A stretch of 10,594 bases of DNA. Origin: Rhodospirillales bacterium. Lineage in GTDB: Bacteria; Pseudomonadota; Alphaproteobacteria; Acetobacterales; Acetobacteraceae. The stretch lies in the NCBI GenBank assembly GCA_903644035.1, contig CAHJXG010000297.1, positions 1-10,594 on the forward strand, given 5' to 3'. Shown one piece after another: positions 7,267 to 10,594 of this stretch (position 1 is its first letter; the number at the start of each line of letters is the position of its first letter). The translations under genes and the position numbers were made by a program. The notes below the pieces were generated by a model. That model ran no database searches. It was given only the letters and a program-made list of their open reading frames with translations, and had not been told where the DNA came from.

Positions 7267-8888
7267 GTGCGCGGCTCGATCCAGATATCGTGGGCGCTTT
7301 CTGGCAATTGCTTGAACGGGCGGAAGCCGATGCCGTGCACGGCAGTGGACGCGGCCACCTGGTCCTCCGGCTCATACAGCGGCAGCGCGTAAGCCTGGTC
7401 CGTGATCGCGAAGCGTTGCAGACGGGCATAGAGGTCGAACCGGGCCTTCGGGTCCAGCGTGCCGGCCGCCTCCTGCAACCAGGCCAGCAGTTCCGGCGCG
7501 GCAGCCCGGCTGTAGTTCAGCGCGCCGCCGCGATCGAGCGGGAGGTAGTGGTTCTCGATGTCGATCGCGTCGGTCGGTGTGTTGGAGTTGGCGATCGCGC
7601 CGAACCGCCCGGACGCGCGGCGGTCCGCATAGGTGCCCGTGTCCACATACGCGATCGTCAGGTCGATGCCCGCATTCTGCCGCGCCTGCGCCTGAAGCGC
7701 CTGCAACAGCACGTCGCGCTGGTCACGCACCGTCGCCTGGGCTTGCACCACTTCGACCGAAAGCCGCTTGCCGTCCTTGGTCCGGAACCCGGCCGCGTCG
7801 CGCGCCGCCCAGCCCGCCTCGTCCAGCAGCCGGTTCGCCCGCTGCGGGTCGAACGCTATGCTGCCCTCGATGCTCCTGTCGTAGAATTGCGGATCGATCG
7901 GCGATGTGATGCCCCAGGCGCGGGTGCGCTGCCCGCGATAGACCGCCTTCAGCACGGCATCGACGTCGATTGCGGCATTGAGCGCGCGCCGAACAGCCGG
8001 CTCCTGCGTCGGGCCATACGTCGTGTTCCAAAACAATGAATAGGGCGTGCCGGTGTTCAGCGCGGTGGCGTAGCTGAACTGCGTGCTGCCCTTGAACAAC
8101 CCGGCGTCGTTGCCGGACACCCCCTCGATCACGTCCACCTGGCCCGAGGTGAGCGCCCCTGTGCGGACCGATGACTCCGGCAGGAAGCGGTAGGTGACCT
8201 CCTCCAGATAGGCTGGTCCCTGGTGCCCAGCCGTTGCCGGCACCCATCGGTAGGCAGGGTTGCGGACGAACCGGATCTCCTGGCCGCGGGCGTAGCGGAC
8301 GAGGATGAACGGACCGGTGCCGGCGATGTCGGGGCCGCCCGACTTCAGCTGGGGTGAGCCATACGCCCCGGGCGAGAGGATCTCGAGGCTGGCCGCGAAG
8401 TCGAGGAACGGCGCATAGAGGCGGTCGAGCTTGAACTCGACGGTATGGGCATCGAGCGCCCTGGCCTGCGCCAGCCGCGCCACCGGGCCCACGCTGATGC
8501 CGCCGGAATAGGCCGGGTCCTTCAACCGGGTGAAGTTCAGCACGACGGCATCGGCGTCCAGCCTGCGCCCGTCGCTAAACGTGACGTCGTCCCGCAGCGT
8601 GAACGTATAGGCCGTGCCGTCGCCCGAAACCTGGTGGCTGGTCGCGAGCCACGGCACGTACCCACCATCGGCCGTCCGCGCGAGCAGCGATTCGTAGACG
8701 TTGCGCAGATAGAGCTTGGTCTTGTCCTGGCCATTGAGCTGCGGGTTGAGCGTCGTGGGTTCGGTCTCCACCGCCCAAACGAGCTTGCCACCCGCGCGCG
8801 GTTGCGCCGTCTGGGCCCAGGCGTGCGGGCTGCCATGCGGGAAGGCGAGAGCCAAGGCCAGCCCGGCCAGTGTGCGCCGGGTGATCAT
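7263..8888 (-). CDS. Periplasmic solute-binding protein, family 5 (second tandem copy)
   Basis: A 541-residue ligand-capture protein of a peptide-type ABC importer. The N-terminus is a Tat-like signal peptide: TRRTLAG (3-9), a hydrophobic stretch to F16, and a good cleavage site after AWA (23-25). There is no lipobox cysteine, so it should be free in the periplasm. The mature part shows family-5 marks: ETEPTTLNPQL (41-51), LRNVYESLLAR (61-71), YTFTLRDDVTFSDGRRLDADAV (94-115) and PLYEPEDQVAA near the C-terminus. Start: ATG with GGAG (8897-8894) 5 nt upstream, overlapping the stop of the first copy as ATGA; an in-frame TTG at 8903 is less likely. It is a paralogue of the gene before it: I count 75 of 100 identical residues in the first mature hundred, no gaps. 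Similarity drops near 435-453, a likely ligand-facing region. Confidence 0.93.
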   Translation of the reverse strand: MITRRTLAGLALALAFPHGSPHAWAQTAQPRAGGKLVWAVETEPTTLNPQLNGQDKTKLYLRNVYESLLARTADGGYVPWLATSHQVSGDGTAYTFTLRDDVTFSDGRRLDADAVVLNFTRLKDPAYSGGISVGPVARLAQARALDAHTVEFKLDRLYAPFLDFAASLEILSPGAYGSPQLKSGGPDIAGTGPFILVRYARGQEIRFVRNPAYRWVPATAGHQGPAYLEEVTYRFLPESSVRTGALTSGQVDVIEGVSGNDAGLFKGSTQFSYATALNTGTPYSLFWNTTYGPTQEPAVRRALNAAIDVDAVLKAVYRGQRTRAWGITSPIDPQFYDRSIEGSIAFDPQRANRLLDEAGWAARDAAGFRTKDGKRLSVEVVQAQATVRDQRDVLLQALQAQARQNAGIDLTIAYVDTGTYADRRASGRFGAIANSNTPTDAIDIENHYLPLDRGGALNYSRAAAPELLAWLQEAAGTLDPKARFDLYARLQRFAITDQAYALPLYEPEDQVAASTAVHGIGFRPFKQLPESAHDIWIEPRT

Positions 8889-10516
8889 GTCTGCTCCATC
8901 CAAACGTCATAGGCGTTCTCGGGCATGCGCTTGAACGAGCGGAAGCCGACACCGTGCACCTTGGCAGAGGCGGCGATCTGGTCTTCCGGCACATAGAGCG
9001 GCACGCCATATGCCTGGTCCAGTACCGCGAACCGTTGCAGGGCGGCATAGTGGTCGAAGCGTTTCTGCCGATCGAGCGTCGAGGCCGCGCCGTCCAGCCA
9101 GGCCAGCACCTCGGGCGCCGCGGTGCGGCTGTAGTTGATCGAGCCGCCCAGCTTGCGCGGCAAATAGTGGAAATACAGCGTGAGCCCGTCCTCCTGTTCC
9201 GTGGTGGAGTTCGGGATGGCGCCGTAGCGGCCGGTGTTCTGCCGGTCGGTATAGGTGCCGCTATCGGCCAGGACCGGGACCAGGGCGATGCCGGCATTCT
9301 GCCGGGCCTGGGCCTGGGCTGCCTGGATCAGCAGGTCCCGCTGGTCGCGCATCGTCACCTGCGCCTGCACCACCTCGATGGACAAGCGGTTGCCATCCTT
9401 GATGCGGAACCCTTGCGCATCGCGCGCGGTCCATCCTGCCTGATCCAGCAGCCCATTCGCGCGCCTGGGGTCGAAGCCGTAGGCATGCTCGATGGACGGA
9501 TCGTAGAAATCGCGGTCGGCTGGGCTCAGCACGCCCCAGGCCCGCGTGCGGGCGCCGCGGTAGATGGAGCGCACGATGCCATCGATGTCGATCGCGGCCT
9601 GCACCGCCCGGCGCACCCGCACATCCTGCGTCGGCCCCTGTTCCACATTGAGGAACAGCGTCAGCGGCGTGCCGGTGTTCAGCGCGCTCTGATAGGTGAA
9701 CCCGGCGTCGTCCCTGAACAGCGCGGCATCCTCGCCCGAAATGCCCTCGATAACGTCGACCTCACCCGAACTCAGTGCCCCGGTGCGGACGGACGATTCC
9801 GGCAGGAAGCGGTAGGTGACCTCATCGAGATAAGCCGGCCCCTGGTGCCCGGCTGTCGATGGCGCCCAATTATAGGCGGGGTTGCGGACGAACCGGATGT
9901 CCTGCCCACGGGCATAGCGGTCCAGCACGAAGGGCCCGGTGCCCGCAACCGCCTTGCCGCCCGATTTGAGCTGGCTGGAGCCGAACGACCGGGGGGAGAT
10001 GATCACAAGGCCTGCGGCGCCGGCAAGGAACGGCGAGTAGACGCTGTCGAGCGTGAGCACGACCGTGCGCGCGTCCAATGCCCGGGCATCCGCGACATGG
10101 GACACCAGCCCGGCGCTGATGCTGCCCGAATAAGCGGGGTCCTTCAGGCTGGTGAAATTGAGCGCGACCGCGTCGGCGTCCAACCGTTCCCCGTCGCTGA
10201 ACGTGACGTCATCACGCAGGGTGAAGCAATGGGTCCGGCCATCCGCAGACACCTCGTAGCCGCTCGCGAGCCACGGCACGTAACCACCGTCCGGGCTCCG
10301 CGCGAGCAGCGACTCATACGCATTGCGAAGGATCAACTTCGCCTTCGCCTGGGAATTGAGATGCGGATTGAGCGTATTCGGCTCGGTCTCGACGCCCCAG
10401 GTCAGCGTCCCGCCTTTGACCGGCCGGCTGGCCGGGTTGGCAGCCGCCGCCCGTCGCCCGGCCGTCAGCACGCCGCCAACTGCGCCGGCGAGCAAGTTTC
10501 TACGCGGTAATCTCAC
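8885..10516 (-). CDS. Periplasmic solute-binding protein, family 5 (first tandem copy)
   Basis: A 543-residue binding protein of a peptide-type ABC importer and the first complete gene of the operon in this window. Signal: PRRNLLAGAVGGVLTAG (4-20) has a twin arginine at 5-6 and a hydrophobic core, followed by RRAAAANPA; Tat export is likely but the second RR after the core is unusual. No lipobox cysteine. Family-5 marks: ETEPNTLNPHL (43-53), LRNAYESLLAR (63-73), FTLRDDVTFSDGERLDADAV (98-117), LPESSVRTGAL (238-248), PLYVPEDQIAA (506-516). The start is GTG; the first codons include AGA and TTA, rare in such G+C-rich DNA. The Shine-Dalgarno is poor (GGAA). The frame stays open to the right edge but holds no other ATG, GTG or TTG codon in the window, so this is the best supported start. 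It shares one permease pair and one ATPase with its paralogue downstream. Confidence 0.91.
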   Translation of the reverse strand: MRLPRRNLLAGAVGGVLTAGRRAAAANPASRPVKGGTLTWGVETEPNTLNPHLNSQAKAKLILRNAYESLLARSPDGGYVPWLASGYEVSADGRTHCFTLRDDVTFSDGERLDADAVALNFTSLKDPAYSGSISAGLVSHVADARALDARTVVLTLDSVYSPFLAGAAGLVIISPRSFGSSQLKSGGKAVAGTGPFVLDRYARGQDIRFVRNPAYNWAPSTAGHQGPAYLDEVTYRFLPESSVRTGALSSGEVDVIEGISGEDAALFRDDAGFTYQSALNTGTPLTLFLNVEQGPTQDVRVRRAVQAAIDIDGIVRSIYRGARTRAWGVLSPADRDFYDPSIEHAYGFDPRRANGLLDQAGWTARDAQGFRIKDGNRLSIEVVQAQVTMRDQRDLLIQAAQAQARQNAGIALVPVLADSGTYTDRQNTGRYGAIPNSTTEQEDGLTLYFHYLPRKLGGSINYSRTAAPEVLAWLDGAASTLDRQKRFDHYAALQRFAVLDQAYGVPLYVPEDQIAASAKVHGVGFRSFKRMPENAYDVWMEQT

Positions 10517-10594
10517 ACCGAATTTCCAATTCCAGGACCGCTTCGAACCGAGCCGATCATGTGCGCGGAAGACGACCTCAAACCAGAGACAGGA
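10517..10594 (-). other. Upstream leader or end of a preceding gene
   Basis: Seventy-eight bases remain before the first gene. On the minus strand one frame is open from the right edge and ends in TGA at 10515-10513, overlapping the GTG start as GTGA, exactly like the other junctions in the operon. This could be the last ~26 codons of an upstream gene, or chance in a short stretch. The same stretch could instead be the operon leader; I see no convincing -35/-10 pair. Undecided. Confidence 0.35.
10520..10532. repeat. AT-rich 5+3+5 inverted repeat before the operon's first start
   Basis: GAATT-TCC-AATTC is a perfect inverted repeat with a 3-base spacer, 3 bases upstream of the GTG start at 10516, in an A+T-rich pocket of otherwise G+C-rich DNA. 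Position and symmetry would suit an operator or a site controlling ribosome access, but it is short and unsupported by a second copy. Confidence 0.3.

Larger units (their letters stand above)
7263..10516 (-). repeat. Tandem gene duplication: two paralogous binding-protein genes
   Basis: Two adjacent genes encode proteins of 543 and 541 residues that align end to end with almost no gaps. Residues 35-134 of the first and 33-132 of the second have 75 identities in 100 by hand count. Shared blocks include TAGHQGPAYL, EVTYRFLPESSVRTGAL and GTGPF. The drift (many conservative substitutions, different signal peptides) indicates an old, retained duplication, not an assembly artefact. Confidence 0.85.

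Noticed and set aside
6290..7429. Minus-strand upstream extension of the DppC-like frame (would give 660 residues)
   Set aside because: Overlaps the DppB-like gene out of frame, translates to Gly/Arg-rich noise, and conserved DppC sequence begins only after the GTG at 6289.
8954..10510. Plus-strand open frame of 518 codons antisense to the first binding protein
   Set aside because: Arg/Gly/Asp-rich composition with no recognisable domain; it mirrors the codon-position bias of the strongly supported minus-strand gene, a common artefact in G+C-rich DNA.
1..10594. CRISPR arrays, tRNA/rRNA genes, insertion sequences, phage or toxin-antitoxin genes
   Set aside because: No repeat-spacer pattern, tRNA-like cloverleaf, transposase or terminal inverted repeats were seen; coding density leaves no gap over 20 bases between genes.

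Overview
The window is a compact, G+C-rich (roughly two thirds or more by eye) single-strand operon. Every gene reads right to left on the minus strand. The two substrate-binding proteins carry twin-arginine-type signal peptides and no lipobox cysteine, which suits a Gram-negative proteobacterium, perhaps a high-GC alphaproteobacterium such as an Acetobacteraceae or Azospirillum relative. That placement is inference; no rRNA or marker gene is present.

In order of transcription (high to low coordinates): two tandem, clearly paralogous family-5 (peptide/opine/nickel type) periplasmic solute-binding proteins (10516-8885, 8888-7263); two DppB- and DppC-like inner-membrane permeases (7266-6286, 6289-5447); one fused two-domain ATPase like GsiA of the glutathione importer (5444-3837); an NtaA/SnaA/DszA-type flavin monooxygenase (3840-2515); a second luciferase-like oxidoreductase of the MsnO8-like branch (2501-1488); a GNAT N-acetyltransferase (1473-820); and a third, different luciferase-like flavin monooxygenase cut by the left edge (823-1). 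Most junctions are 4-nt ATGA/GTGA overlaps, and the two largest gaps are 13-14 nt. I see no terminator or internal promoter. The operon continues past the left edge and may continue past the right.

As a system, the transporter with two binding proteins would bring in a peptide-like or conjugated small molecule, and the acetyltransferase and three FMNH2-type monooxygenases would process it. The gene kit (importer + GNAT + MsnO8-like + NtaA-like monooxygenase) resembles the Bacillus subtilis ytmI/cmo/sna locus, which takes apart S-(2-succino)cysteine by N-acetylation and oxygenation. Here the importer is of the oligopeptide/glutathione type and there is an additional monooxygenase. A sulfur-scavenging (thioether or glutathione-conjugate) role is therefore the leading hypothesis. 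The substrate cannot be read from the sequence. No flavin reductase or deacetylase lies inside the window.
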